Shown: positions 27,504 through 36,247, counted from the first letter of the stretch. The stretch: DNA of 64,000 nucleotides from Bittarella massiliensis (ex Durand et al. 2017) (GCF_017566145.1 NZ_JABFCL010000008.1:55772-119771); one strand, 5' to 3'. Notes: generated by a model not told the origin, from the sequence alone. Program-made: numbers and translations.

Positions 27504-27532
27504 TTTTATTTTTGGGCATCCTGTGCTATAAT
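27504..27532 (+). promoter_or_regulatory. extended -10 promoter of hpf
   Basis: TGCTATAAT gives a consensus extended -10 (TATAAT at 27527-27532). The -35 TTTTAT (27504-27509) is weak, at 17 bp. Confidence 0.65.
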
Positions 27533-27584
27533 AAAGCCATCAGATAGGCTGGCTTTCCAGCCTGTAAACAAAGGGGTTGTTGGA

Positions 27585-28100
27585 ATGAATATCGAAGTAA
27601 TCGGGCGCAAAGTCAATCTCAAAGACAGCTTCAAAGAGCGGGTCGACAAAAAGTTGGCCAAATTCAGCCGCCTGTTCCACGAAGATGCCAGCGCCACAGT
27701 CACTGTAACGGTCGAAAAAGACCGCCAGACCGTCGAGGTCATGATCCGGGCGGACGGAATGCTCTTCCGGGCGGAGCGAACTGCAAAGGCCATGGAAGAG
27801 GCCCTGGACTTGGTGGTCGATGTTCTCTTCAACCAGATTGTCCGCAACAAAGACCGGTTGGAAAAGAGGATGAAGGTCTCCTTTCCCGAATTTGCCGAGG
27901 AGGAGATCCTCCCCGCCGAGGAGATCGACATCGTCCGGCGCAAATCTTTTTCGGTCAAACCCATGAGCGTGGAGGAGGCCATCTTACAGATGAACATGCT
28001 GGGACACCAGTTCTTCCTCTACCGGGACGCGGTTGACAACGAGATCAATCTCGTATATGTTAGACGTGACGGAAAATACGGTGTCATCGTCCCCGAATAA
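27585..28100 (+). CDS. hpf: ribosome hibernation promoting factor, long form
   Basis: This 171-residue protein has an N-terminal ribosome-binding domain (IEVIGRKVNLKDSFKERVDKKL..., about 1-100) and a C-terminal dimerisation domain (KPMSVEEAILQMNMLGHQFFLYRD, about 125-171). The long form alone forms 100S dimers of inactive ribosomes, as in most Firmicutes. The ATG is behind AAAGGGGTTG. It is a single-gene unit with its own extended -10 promoter and terminator. Confidence 0.95.
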   Translation: MNIEVIGRKVNLKDSFKERVDKKLAKFSRLFHEDASATVTVTVEKDRQTVEVMIRADGMLFRAERTAKAMEEALDLVVDVLFNQIVRNKDRLEKRMKVSFPEFAEEEILPAEEIDIVRRKSFSVKPMSVEEAILQMNMLGHQFFLYRDAVDNEINLVYVRRDGKYGVIVPE

Positions 28101-28112
28101 AGAGATCGTTTT

Positions 28113-28151
28113 GGGAGAGCCGCGGCACAGAGGGCCGCGGCCCTCTTTTTT
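28113..28151 (+). terminator. terminator of hpf
   Basis: GAGAGCCGCGGC (28115-28126) pairs, with one mismatch, with GCCGCGGCCCTC (28134-28145), followed by six Ts. Confidence 0.85.
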
Positions 28152-28208
28152 GTGTCATTTCCCCCTGCGCGAGGCCGGGGGAAATGGAAGTGGAAAGGGA
28201 GAAGAGAG

Positions 28209-29321
28209 ATGGAGTACAAGCTGGTCTGCCCCTGTATCTTTGGGCTGGAAAAGATCGTCGGCTTTGAGCTGCGCCGGCTGGGGGGCGAGGAGATCGCGGT
28301 GGAAAATGGCAAGGTCAGCTGCCGGGGCGACGCCCTGACGGTGGCCCGGGCCAACATCGGCCTGCGCTGCGCCGAGCGGGTGCTGGTGGAGGTGGCGGCC
28401 TTTCCGGCCCGCAGTTTTGAGGAGCTGTTTCAGGGGGTATTGGCAGTGGACTGGGCGGCCTACATCCCCAAAAACGGGGCTTTCCCGGTCAAGGGGTGGA
28501 GTCTGGCCTCCCAGTTGGCCAGCGTGCCCGACTGCCAGGCCATCGTCAAAAAGGCGGTGGTGGAAAAGCTCAAACAGACCCACCAGGTCTTTTGGTTTGA
28601 GGAGACGGGGGAGCGCTACCAGATTCAGTTCTCCATCCACAAAGACCAGGTCTCCATCCTGCTGGACACCTCGGGCGAGGGGCTGCACAAGCGGGGCTAC
28701 CGGGCCCGCGCGGGGGAGGCCCCCATCAAGGAGACCCTGGCGGCGGGGATTGTCGATCTGGCCCGCATCCGCGAGGGGGACATCGTCTACGATCCCCTCT
28801 GCGGCTCGGGCACCCTGCTCATCGAGGCGGCCATGCGGGCGCTGAACATCGCCCCCGGGTTGCGGCGGACCTTTGCCGCCGAGCGCTGGCAGACCTTTGA
28901 CCCCAAGGCCTTCCCCCTGGCCCGCCAGCAGGCTCTGGACGAGGCCAATCCCAGCGGAGACTTTGAGGGCTGCGGTTTTGACATCGACCCCCAGGCGGTG
29001 GAACTGACCCTGCAAAATGCAAAGCTGGCCGGAGTGGGGGAGAAGATCAGCGCCCGGGTGGAGGACGTGACCCGCTACAAGCTGCAGGACGCAGGGGGGA
29101 TCCTCCTCTCCAATCCGCCCTATGGCGAGCGGATGCTGGGCCCGGCCCAGGTGAAGGCCGTCCACCAAGCGCTGGGGAAGATGCACCGCTACAACAATCT
29201 CAAGTCCTATATCATCACCAGCGCCCCCCATTTTGAAGAGCAGTTCGGCAGGGCCGCCGACCGCCGCCGGAAGCTCTACAACGGCGAACTCAAGTGCCAG
29301 CTCTATATGTATTACAAATAG
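28209..29321 (+). CDS. THUMP-domain 23S rRNA guanine-N2-methyltransferase (YpsC/RlmL-N family)
   Basis: This 370-residue protein has an N-terminal ferredoxin-like/THUMP region (about 1-160; CPCIFGLEKIVGFELRRLGG) and a Rossmann methyltransferase domain with DPLCGSGTLLIEAA (about 195, SAM binding) and the catalytic NPPYGER (N302-P-P-Y). It corresponds to the stand-alone THUMP N2-guanine methylases of Firmicutes. The frame opens at 28152, but the ATG at 28209 follows GGGAGAAGAG. A 9-bp hairpin (ATTTCCCCC with GGGGGAAAT, 28157-28185) lies in its leader. Confidence 0.9.
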   Translation: MEYKLVCPCIFGLEKIVGFELRRLGGEEIAVENGKVSCRGDALTVARANIGLRCAERVLVEVAAFPARSFEELFQGVLAVDWAAYIPKNGAFPVKGWSLASQLASVPDCQAIVKKAVVEKLKQTHQVFWFEETGERYQIQFSIHKDQVSILLDTSGEGLHKRGYRARAGEAPIKETLAAGIVDLARIREGDIVYDPLCGSGTLLIEAAMRALNIAPGLRRTFAAERWQTFDPKAFPLARQQALDEANPSGDFEGCGFDIDPQAVELTLQNAKLAGVGEKISARVEDVTRYKLQDAGGILLSNPPYGERMLGPAQVKAVHQALGKMHRYNNLKSYIITSAPHFEEQFGRAADRRRKLYNGELKCQLYMYYK

Positions 29322-29383
29322 GGTGGGATGGGCATAAAAATTGCATGAAGAAGAGGGGCAGAAAGGGGACAATTTACAGATTG

Positions 29384-29414
29384 TTCACACCTGCCCTCTC
29401 CGCTCCCGTATAGT
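29384..29414 (+). promoter_or_regulatory. candidate promoter of the 29454 gene
   Basis: TTCACA (29384-29389), 19-bp spacer, TATAGT (29409-29414). Spacer length is at the edge of the usual range. Confidence 0.45.
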
Positions 29415-29453
29415 AGATAACAGAGCGAAAAAGTTTGAAAAGAGAGGTACATC

Positions 29454-31112
29454 ATGGTCAAAACCAAACACAAGGTGTGGACGTATGCCGGCATCACCCT
29501 GCTGGTGATCCTCTACGTCCTCATCAACAACGTCAACCTAAACCCCCTCTACCAGGGCAGCGCCCTGTTTTACGCGGTGGTCATCACCCTCTACGTGGGC
29601 GCCTGGGGCGTCCTCAAGCTGGGGGGGATGCACTTTGTGCGGGATGAAAACAGCCCCCGGGTCAATGTGCAGTTCGGCGACAACCAGAAGTTCCCCAAGC
29701 TGGCCAAGTGGCTGCTGATCGCCGTCTGGGCCTTCCTGATCGTGGTCACCATCGCCTCCAGCGTCATCTTCAACGTCAACGCCTACAAAAATCAGATGAC
29801 CGAGCCCATCGTGGGCGAATTCACCGACGACATCCAGCCCATGGACCTAAACAACATCCCCATCGTGGACAAGGACCTGGCCAAAAAATTGGCCGAGAAG
29901 AAGTTGGGCGAGAACCCCTCCCTCGGCAGCCAGACCCACATCGGCACCCCCACCATCCAGCAGGTGAACGGCAAGCTCATCTGGGCGGTGCCCCTGCAGC
30001 ACTCGGGGCTGTTCAAGTGGCTGTCCAACCTGGACGGCACCCCCGGCTATATCATCGTCTCGGCCACCGACACCCAGGACGTGCAGCTGGTGGAGGGCCA
30101 CAAGATCAAGTACCAGCCCGACTGCTATCTCTTTGACGACCTGGAGCGGCACACCCGCTTCTTTGGCGGCGGCCTCTTCACCGGGCTGACCGACTACTCC
30201 TTTGAATTGGACGACGACGGCAACCCCTTCTGGGTCATCACCACCTACAAAAACCTGCGGGGCTTTGCCCTGCCCGAGGCCACCGGCGCCATCCTGGTCA
30301 ACGCCACCACCGGTGAGTCCCATACCTACGCCCTGGCCGACGTGCCCGAGTGGGTGGACCGGGTGCAGCCCGAGAGCTTTGTCCTCAACCAGATCAACAA
30401 CCGGGGCGAATACGTCCGCGGCTTCCTCAACTTCTCCAACAAGGACAAGTTCACCGCCTCCGACGGACACATCATCGTCTACAACGACGGCAACTGCTAC
30501 CTCTTCACCGGCCTGACCTCGGTGGGGGCGGACGACAGCACCATCGGCTTTATCATGGTGGACATGGTCACCAAGGAGAGCTACCAGTACAACCTGGGCG
30601 GCGGCGCCACCGAGGAGGCGGCCCAGAAGTCGGCCGCCGGCAAGGTGCAGCAGTACGGCTACTACGCCTCCTTCCCGCTGATCATCAACATCAACAACAC
30701 CCCCACCTACTTTATGACCCTCAAGGACAACGAGGGACTGATCAAGCAGTACGCCTTTGTCTCGGTGAAAAACTACCAGATCGTCGGTGTGGGCGAGACC
30801 ATCTCCGCGGCCCAGAAGGACTATGTCAGCGGTCTCACCGCCGCCGGGTCGGAGGATCTGAAGGGGGACGAGACGCCCCAGGAGGAGAAGGTCTCCGGCA
30901 CCGTCACCCGCATCGCCTCTGAGGTGAAGGACGGGCAGACCACCTACAAGTTCCTGCTGGACACCAGCGCGGGGACCATGTACATCAGCTCCGCCAATGT
31001 CAGCGAGGAGCTGGCCCTCACCAGCGCGGGGGACGCGGTGGAGGTCACCTTCTCCGGCAAGGTGGACAATGTGGTCACCGTGGTGGGCTTTGACAACAAG
31101 GCCATTGCCTGA
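29454..31112 (+). CDS. uncharacterised membrane protein with large extracytoplasmic domain
   Basis: I do not recognise this 552-residue protein securely. It has three hydrophobic helices (about residues 9-26, 36-56 and 86-106) and then some 440 residues predicted outside. The ectodomain contains two stretches with a PepSY-like pattern: DKDLAKKLAEKKLGENP followed by a beta-rich segment (about 138-215), and GATEEAAQKSAAGKVQQYG followed by VSVKNYQIVGVGE (about 383-450). It ends with a small beta-barrel-like part (about 475-552). The PepSY resemblance is my inference. It is a single-gene unit with promoter and a 17-bp-stem terminator. Low-GC codons are absent, so it looks native. Confidence 0.75.
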   Translation: MVKTKHKVWTYAGITLLVILYVLINNVNLNPLYQGSALFYAVVITLYVGAWGVLKLGGMHFVRDENSPRVNVQFGDNQKFPKLAKWLLIAVWAFLIVVTIASSVIFNVNAYKNQMTEPIVGEFTDDIQPMDLNNIPIVDKDLAKKLAEKKLGENPSLGSQTHIGTPTIQQVNGKLIWAVPLQHSGLFKWLSNLDGTPGYIIVSATDTQDVQLVEGHKIKYQPDCYLFDDLERHTRFFGGGLFTGLTDYSFELDDDGNPFWVITTYKNLRGFALPEATGAILVNATTGESHTYALADVPEWVDRVQPESFVLNQINNRGEYVRGFLNFSNKDKFTASDGHIIVYNDGNCYLFTGLTSVGADDSTIGFIMVDMVTKESYQYNLGGGATEEAAQKSAAGKVQQYGYYASFPLIININNTPTYFMTLKDNEGLIKQYAFVSVKNYQIVGVGETISAAQKDYVSGLTAAGSEDLKGDETPQEEKVSGTVTRIASEVKDGQTTYKFLLDTSAGTMYISSANVSEELALTSAGDAVEVTFSGKVDNVVTVVGFDNKAIA

Positions 31113-31164
31113 CAGCTGCTGAAAGGGCGTCTCTTTCCCGCTGAAGAGCGCTTTATCCCAGGCG

Positions 31165-31210
31165 AAATTGCCGCCGGATACCGAGAGTATCCGGCGGCAA
31201 TTTGCGTTTG
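31165..31210 (+). terminator. terminator after the 29454 gene
   Basis: A perfect 17-bp stem (31165-31181 with 31187-31203) around CGAGA, ending in TTT GCGTTTG. Confidence 0.8.
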
Positions 31211-31221
31211 CCCCGGGGCAG

Positions 31222-31250
31222 GTGACGCGCGGCCGCCGGCATGGTATACT
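31222..31250 (+). promoter_or_regulatory. promoter of the 31326 methyltransferase
   Basis: GTGACG (31222-31227), 17 bp, TATACT (31245-31250) with upstream TG (extended -10). Confidence 0.6.
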
Positions 31251-31325
31251 GGGAAATATCCAAAGAGGTCCGGCGGACCCGGTGCACCCGCTCCGCCGGA
31301 AAACACACGGGAGGGGGATGCCGCT

Positions 31326-32117
31326 ATGGCGAGCAACGAACAGATCGTCCGGGAAAATTATCAGGACGGGCGCGAAGAGGGCCGGGCGACGGCGTCGCGG
31401 TATGCACAGCTGGAGTTTTTCTACACCGAAGAGCACATCCGCGAGTACATCCGCCGCGACACCGCCGTGCTGGAAGTGGGCTGTGGAACCGGCTACTACG
31501 CCCTGCAATTTGCCGGCCGGTGCCGGGAATACGTCGGGGTCGACATCACCCCCGCCAACATCGCCCTTTTCAACGAAAAGGTGCGGGCCCAGGGCCTTAC
31601 AAACGCGCGGGGCCAGGTGGGGGATGCCACCGACCTGCGGGAGATCGCCGACGGCTCCTTTGACGTCGTCTTGTGCCTGGGGCCGCTGTACCACCTTCCA
31701 CCCCCAGAGCGGGAACTGGTCTTTGCCGAGTGCAGGCGGGTCTGCAAAGACCAGGGGATCGCCGCTTTCTCCTACATCAACAGGGTGGGGGTCTACGCGG
31801 GGGCCTGTGTCCACGACACCTCTCGGGAAATCTACCCCAATGAAACGGCCAACAAGCGGGTGCTGGTCCAGGGCAGGGACGATGTGAGACCGGACCTGTT
31901 TTTCTACACCATGCCCGAAGAAATCGAGGCATTGGCGCAGAAATACGGCTTTTCAAAGCGCAAAAACCTGGGCACCGATTTTTTTGTGACCATGAGCGCG
32001 ATCGAGGCCATGAGCGACGAACAGTTTGCCGCGATGAAGCCCCTGCTGGACCAGATGACAAGCCATGAGTCCTGCACGGGAATGAGCAACCACGCCCTGC
32101 TCGTCTGCCAAAAATAG
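31326..32117 (+). CDS. class I SAM-dependent methyltransferase
   Basis: This 263-residue protein has the Rossmann motif VLEVGCGTGYYALQFAG (about residues 47-63), VGVDITPANI (motif II acidic loop) and LCLGPLYHLP (motif IV region). It belongs to the UbiE/Coq5-like small-molecule methyltransferases. The C-terminal part (residues ~160-263) has no recognisable signature. No biosynthetic neighbours indicate a substrate. The ATG is preceded by ACGGGAGGGGG, and it is a single-gene unit with its own promoter. Confidence 0.85.
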   Translation: MASNEQIVRENYQDGREEGRATASRYAQLEFFYTEEHIREYIRRDTAVLEVGCGTGYYALQFAGRCREYVGVDITPANIALFNEKVRAQGLTNARGQVGDATDLREIADGSFDVVLCLGPLYHLPPPERELVFAECRRVCKDQGIAAFSYINRVGVYAGACVHDTSREIYPNETANKRVLVQGRDDVRPDLFFYTMPEEIEALAQKYGFSKRKNLGTDFFVTMSAIEAMSDEQFAAMKPLLDQMTSHESCTGMSNHALLVCQK

Positions 32118-32231
32118 CCCCTTGCCGGGCGGCGGGGCGCAGAGAGGGACTCCCGCGTGCGGGTCGGAGGGGAGCTTTGCGCTCTCGAATCCAAGAGAAG
32201 AGACCTTTTTGAAACTTTTTCCGGCGCGGCT

Positions 32232-32259
32232 TTTACGACCGCTCTTTTTTTGGTATGAT
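32232..32259 (+). promoter_or_regulatory. promoter of the 32350 gene
   Basis: TTTACG (32232-32237), 16 bp, TATGAT (32254-32259) with TG one base upstream. Confidence 0.5.
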
Positions 32260-32349
32260 AATATCAAACCGGGCCCTGTCCCTGGACGGTGGGCCACCGG
32301 AGAATCAGCGGCCCCGCAGCGGGGCCGCCGCAAAAGAAGGAGAGCGCTT

Positions 32350-33300
32350 ATGCCCGCATTTGTCACCCATCACCTCTTTGCCGATCAGGTGTTTCACGCC
32401 CTGCCCGAAGGGCAGGCCAAGACGGCTGTCCAGCGCAACTACGACGCCTTTTTGTGGGGGGCCCAGGGACCGGACATCCTCTTTTTCAATAAAATTTCCA
32501 CCGCGCTCCCCCTCTGGGGCTCGGTGATGCACCACAAAAAGGTGAAGGAGAACTTTGCCGCCATGCAGCGCTACCTCATCCGCACCCGGCAGGGGCTCTT
32601 CTTCGAGGCGCAGCTGGCCTATGCCCTGGGCTTTTTGTGCCACTATGCCCTGGACAAGACCTGTCACCCCTATGTCTACTGTGTGCAGGCGGCCTTTCAG
32701 GAGAACCCGCGGGTCAGTTCCGGCGCCCACAACCGCATCGAGTCGGATATCGACACCGCCCTCTACCGCCGCCTCACCGGCCGCAGCGTGCGGGAATACG
32801 CCATCCCCCAGTCGATGTTCGCCCCCCACGTGACCAAGGCCATTGCCCTCTATTTGAACTATCTGCTGCGGGCGGTCTACGGGGCCAAGACCTCGGTGGA
32901 AAAGGTGGAGCAGAGCTTTCTCTGCGACGACTTCTTCATCTCCCTCTTTGTGGGGAAGGCGGCCTTCTCCTACCGGGTGGGGCTGGGTCTGGACAGGCTC
33001 ACCGGCCGCCGGTACGCCTTTTCCGGCTACATGCGCCAGGAGCGGGCGAACTGGGACTGCCTCAACCTGCGCCACCGGCGCTGGTGCAACCTGCAGCGCC
33101 CGGTGGAGAGGAGCCGGGAGAGCGTGCCCGAATTGATGGAGCGCGCCCGGGATGAGGCGGTGGGGATGATCGCCGCCTTCTGCCAGAACGTGGAGCGGAT
33201 GCGCCCGCGCGCCATCTGCGGGGAGGAGACCTTCGACAACGGGCACCCGGAGCGAAAGACCCTGCGGGAGGCGATCGAGGAGCGGGAGCTGGCCCGGTGA
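32350..33300 (+). CDS. zinc-dependent phospholipase C-like protein
   Basis: This 316-residue protein has N-terminal PAFVTHHLFADQV, WGAQGPDILFF, MHHKK and LGFLCHYALDKTCHPYV. The scattered His/Asp residues match the Zn_dep_PLPC (alpha-toxin phospholipase C) fold family seen as cytoplasmic proteins in many Clostridia. There is no signal peptide, so it is unlikely to be a secreted toxin. The frame begins at 32122, but the ATG at 32350 follows AAGAAGGAGAG and gives the family N-terminus. Substrate and role are unknown. Confidence 0.8.
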   Translation: MPAFVTHHLFADQVFHALPEGQAKTAVQRNYDAFLWGAQGPDILFFNKISTALPLWGSVMHHKKVKENFAAMQRYLIRTRQGLFFEAQLAYALGFLCHYALDKTCHPYVYCVQAAFQENPRVSSGAHNRIESDIDTALYRRLTGRSVREYAIPQSMFAPHVTKAIALYLNYLLRAVYGAKTSVEKVEQSFLCDDFFISLFVGKAAFSYRVGLGLDRLTGRRYAFSGYMRQERANWDCLNLRHRRWCNLQRPVERSRESVPELMERARDEAVGMIAAFCQNVERMRPRAICGEETFDNGHPERKTLREAIEERELAR

Positions 33301-33341
33301 TTATCCCCATTTTTTGCGCGGGGAATCCGGCAGTTTGCGCC

Positions 33342-33370
33342 TTGCATTCGCCTGTGGCTTCAGGTAAACT
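33342..33370 (+). promoter_or_regulatory. promoter of the 33405 kinase
   Basis: TTGCAT (33342-33347), 17 bp, TAAACT (33365-33370). Confidence 0.6.
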
Positions 33371-33404
33371 AGAATTATCAACGATTGGGTAAAGGAGCCG
33401 TACT

Positions 33405-34307
33405 ATGAAAATATTGGATTTTGGTTCGATCAACATCGACGAGGTCTTTCAGGTAGACCACTTTGTCCGTCCGGGCGAGACCATGTCCACCCTGGGGTAT
33501 ACCAAGAACTGCGGCGGCAAGGGGCTCAACCAGTCCATCGCCCTGGCGCGGGCCGGGGCCCAGGTCTACCACGCCTGCATGGTGGGCGAAGGGGCCGGCT
33601 TCCTGGTGGAGACCATGCGGGAGAGCGGGGTCGACGTCTCCCTGATGAAGGAGATCGACGCCCCGGCCGGCCGGGCCATCATCCAGGTCAACGAGAGCGG
33701 GCAGAACTGCATCCTCCTCTTTGGCGGTTCCAACCACCAGAATACCGAGGAGTACATCCGCTGGGTCATCGACCAGTTTGAGGCGGGGGACATTCTCCTG
33801 CTGCAAAACGAGTTGAACCTGACCGACACCATCATCAACTGCGCCGCCGAAAAGGGGATGCGCATTGTCCTCAACCCCTCGCCCATGAACGAGGCCCTGA
33901 CCAAGGCCCCGCTGGAAAAGGTGGAGTACTTCATCCTCAACGAGGTGGAGGGCGAGGAGATCGCTGGCGGTCAGAAAGACCCCGAGGCCATCTGCGACGC
34001 GCTGCTCGAAAAATACCCCGGCTGCAAGGTGGTGCTGACTTTGGGCAAGCACGGCGTCATGTACAAGGACGCCGAGACCAAGGCCACCCACGGCATCTAC
34101 GACGTGAAGCGGGTGGACTCCACCGCTGCCGGCGACACCTTTACCGGCTATTTCCTGGCCTGTCTGGCCGAGGGGCTCTCCATCGACGTGATTCTGGAGA
34201 AGGCGTCCAAGGCCTCCTCCATCGCCGTGGGCCGCCCGGGGGCCGCCCCCTCCATCCCCACCCGGCAGGAGGTGGACACCACCGACATCGCGCCGCTCAA
34301 CCTGTAA
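33405..34307 (+). CDS. PfkB-family sugar kinase (ribokinase-like)
   Basis: This 300-residue protein carries the two PfkB signatures: NCGGKGLNQSIALARAG (about residues 36-52) and DSTAAGDTFTGYF with catalytic D244. It is most like ribokinase, and FGSINIDEVF at the N-terminus is the ribokinase-type sugar-site strand. No sugar transporter or rbs gene lies beside it, so the substrate stays open. The ATG is 7 bases after AAAGGAG. Promoter and terminator frame a single-gene unit. Confidence 0.87.
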   Translation: MKILDFGSINIDEVFQVDHFVRPGETMSTLGYTKNCGGKGLNQSIALARAGAQVYHACMVGEGAGFLVETMRESGVDVSLMKEIDAPAGRAIIQVNESGQNCILLFGGSNHQNTEEYIRWVIDQFEAGDILLLQNELNLTDTIINCAAEKGMRIVLNPSPMNEALTKAPLEKVEYFILNEVEGEEIAGGQKDPEAICDALLEKYPGCKVVLTLGKHGVMYKDAETKATHGIYDVKRVDSTAAGDTFTGYFLACLAEGLSIDVILEKASKASSIAVGRPGAAPSIPTRQEVDTTDIAPLNL

Positions 34308-34334
34308 GGCGCTCGTCTCCCACCGTCTTTTTGG

Positions 34335-34375
34335 CGGCCGCGGAGGGGAACTTCCCCCCACCGCGGCCGTTTTGC
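34335..34375 (+). terminator. terminator of the PfkB kinase gene
   Basis: CGGCCGCGG (34335-34343) pairs with CCGCGGCCG (34361-34369), with GGGG/CCCC inside, followed by TTTTG. Confidence 0.75.
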
Positions 34376-34444
34376 GTCTCGGATAAACGGCCCCAAATCC
34401 CAAAAGGCGTCCGATTTAGGAGGGGGCAGAGGCGGTGTGAAGGG

Positions 34445-34473
34445 TTGTACAAAGAGGCCTGGTGTAGTAAACT
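34445..34473 (+). promoter_or_regulatory. promoter of the GNAT gene
   Basis: TTGTAC (34445-34450), 17 bp, TAAACT (34468-34473). Confidence 0.6.
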
Positions 34474-34501
34474 AAAGGGGTAAGAGCGTGTAGGAGAAGG
34501 G

Positions 34502-34999
34502 ATGAAGAGAATGGATTTGACGCTTCGCAGCTACCGGCCGGAGGACCTGCCGGAGATGGTAGAGATTTGGAACCAGGTGGTGGAGCAGGGGGATTCCTTC
34601 CCCCAGGACACCCCGTTGGACGCGGCTTCGGCCCAGGCCTTTTTCGCCGCCCAGACCGATACGGTCTGCGCCCTGGACGAGGGGGGCCAGGTGGTGGGCC
34701 TCTACATCCTCCACCCCAACAGCGAGGGGCGCTGCGGCCATGTGGCCAACTGCTCCTATGCAGTTAAGGCCGACTGCCGGGGGCAGAAAATCGGCCGCCA
34801 GTTGGTGGAGGACTCGCTGAAGCGGGCCAAGGAGGCGGGCTTTTTGCGGCTGCAGTACAACGCGGTGGTGGTGACCAACGAGCGGGCCATCGCCCTCTAC
34901 GAAAAGTTGGGTTTCGCCTGTATCGGGCGGGTGCCCAAGGCCTACCGGGCCAGAACCGGCGAGTATCGGGACACCTATATCTTCAACCGGGCCCTGTGA
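34502..34999 (+). CDS. GNAT family N-acetyltransferase
   Basis: This 165-residue protein shows the GNAT acetyl-CoA motif A (VKADCRGQKIGRQLVEDSLKRA, about residues 88-109) and the B-motif ALYEKLGFACIGRVPKAYR near the end. The acceptor cannot be predicted. The annotated ATG at 34502 lies only 1 base after the GGAGAAGGG run; an in-frame ATG at 34511 has better spacing and may be the true start. It is 31 bp before the PII-like gene, likely one operon. Confidence 0.87.
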   Translation: MKRMDLTLRSYRPEDLPEMVEIWNQVVEQGDSFPQDTPLDAASAQAFFAAQTDTVCALDEGGQVVGLYILHPNSEGRCGHVANCSYAVKADCRGQKIGRQLVEDSLKRAKEAGFLRLQYNAVVVTNERAIALYEKLGFACIGRVPKAYRARTGEYRDTYIFNRAL

Positions 35000-35030
35000 G
35001 GGCCACCTGACCAAAAAGGGGGAAACGACT

Positions 35031-35366
35031 GTGCAGATGGCGATCATCATTCTCAGCCGCTTTGAAAAGTTGGAGGAACTGCTGTTTTGTCTGGCAGAGG
35101 AGGGGGTGCGGGGCGCCACCGTCCTCGAGTCCAGCGGAATGGCCAAGGTGCTGGGCCGGGAGGGCGGCCGCTTCTTCCAGAGCTTGCACCTCTATATCCC
35201 CGACCGGGAGGAAAACCGCACCATCTTCACGGTGGTACCGGATGAGCAGGTGCCCCTGGTGGAGCGGGTGCTCACCGAGGTGGTGGGAGATCTCGCGGAC
35301 CCCGATACGGCAGTTCTCTTCTGTGTGCCGGTGGGCTACACCGCCGGGCTGGGGGAGAAAAGGTAG
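35031..35366 (+). CDS. small PII-like (ferredoxin-fold) protein
   Basis: This 111-residue protein reads as alternating strand-helix-strand: MAIIILSRFEKLEELLFCLAE, GATVLESSGMAKVL, then FTVVPDEQVPLVERVLTEVVGDL. The layout resembles PII-like signalling proteins, including the position of the variable loop, but it lacks a classical PII T-loop tyrosine motif. The start is GTG at 35031 behind AAAGGGGGAAA. It follows the GNAT gene by 31 bp. The ligand is unknown. Confidence 0.65.
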   Translation: MQMAIIILSRFEKLEELLFCLAEEGVRGATVLESSGMAKVLGREGGRFFQSLHLYIPDREENRTIFTVVPDEQVPLVERVLTEVVGDLADPDTAVLFCVPVGYTAGLGEKR

Positions 35367-35388
35367 AAAAAGCGAGACCAATGGAACA

Positions 35389-35432
35389 GGGGGCCGGGCG
35401 GCGCAATATGCGCTCCCCGGCCCCCTTTTTTG
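35389..35432 (+). terminator. terminator of the GNAT/PII-like unit
   Basis: GGGGGCCGGG...CCCCGGCCCCC stem (35389-35425, inner GCGC/GCGC) followed by six Ts. Confidence 0.85.
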
Positions 35433-35525
35433 TCCCGCGGGCCAAATACGGACAATCCGCCCCCGCATATAGATGGAAAAGCGGCCTGTTTGCCGCCATC
35501 TCATCGAATAGGAGGGGGCTTTTTC

Positions 35526-36239
35526 ATGTATACCGCACTGGTTTGTCTGGTTTTGGCAAACCTCTTGTACTTTGCGCTCCACATCTCCTCACAGGGGACT
35601 TTTCCCAAGCCCCTGGACAAGGAGGAGGAGACCGAGCTGTTTCACAAGTTTGCCGCCACCGGCGACCTGGAGGCGCGCAACACCATCATCGAGCACAACC
35701 TGCGGCTGGTGGCACACATCTGCAAAAAGTACTATGCTGCCGGCCAGGTGGACCAGGACGACCTGGTCTCCATCGGCACCATCGGACTGATCAAGGCGGT
35801 GAGCACCTTCAACTGCGACAAGGGCATCCGCTTTGCCACCTATGCCGCCAAGTGCATCGAGAACGAGATCCTGATGAATTTCCGCTCCCAGAAGAAAACG
35901 GCGGGGACCCTCTACATCAACGACACCATCGAGTCCGACGGGGACGGCAGCTCCCTGACCTACCTGGACGTGGTGGCCGACTCCACCGACATTGTGGACA
36001 CCATCGACCTGGGGCTGCGCTCGGCCGCCCTCATCGAGGGGGTCAACACCGCCCTTACCCCCCGGGAGCGCATCATCGTCAAGCTGCGCTACGGGCTGAA
36101 CAACCAGCGCCCCAAAACCCAGAAGGAGGTCGCCAAGTTGCTGGGTATCTCCCGCTCGTACGTCTCCCGCATCGAGAAAAAGGCCCTGGGCAAGCTGGAG
36201 CGGGCCCTCAAAAAGCGGGGGGAGCGGGAAGAGGGGTAA
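35526..36239 (+). CDS. sigK: pro-sigma-K, late mother-cell sporulation sigma factor (uninterrupted)
   Basis: This 237-residue sigma-70-family protein has a hydrophobic N-terminal pro-sequence (residues ~1-20), then TFPKPLDKEEETELFHKFAATGD. That matches the B. subtilis pro-SigK junction, where the membrane pro-sequence is cut by SpoIVFB. Region 2 contains LRLVAHICKKYY, DLVSIGTIGLIKAVSTF and FATYAAKCIENEILM; region 4 contains TQKEVAKLLGISRSYVSRIEKKAL. The ATG at 35526 is behind ATAGGAGGGGG. A loose CATATAGA box near 35465 could be a sigma-E -10. No skin element interrupts the gene. Confidence 0.93.
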   Translation: MYTALVCLVLANLLYFALHISSQGTFPKPLDKEEETELFHKFAATGDLEARNTIIEHNLRLVAHICKKYYAAGQVDQDDLVSIGTIGLIKAVSTFNCDKGIRFATYAAKCIENEILMNFRSQKKTAGTLYINDTIESDGDGSSLTYLDVVADSTDIVDTIDLGLRSAALIEGVNTALTPRERIIVKLRYGLNNQRPKTQKEVAKLLGISRSYVSRIEKKALGKLERALKKRGEREEG

Positions 36240-36247
36240 AGGTAAAG

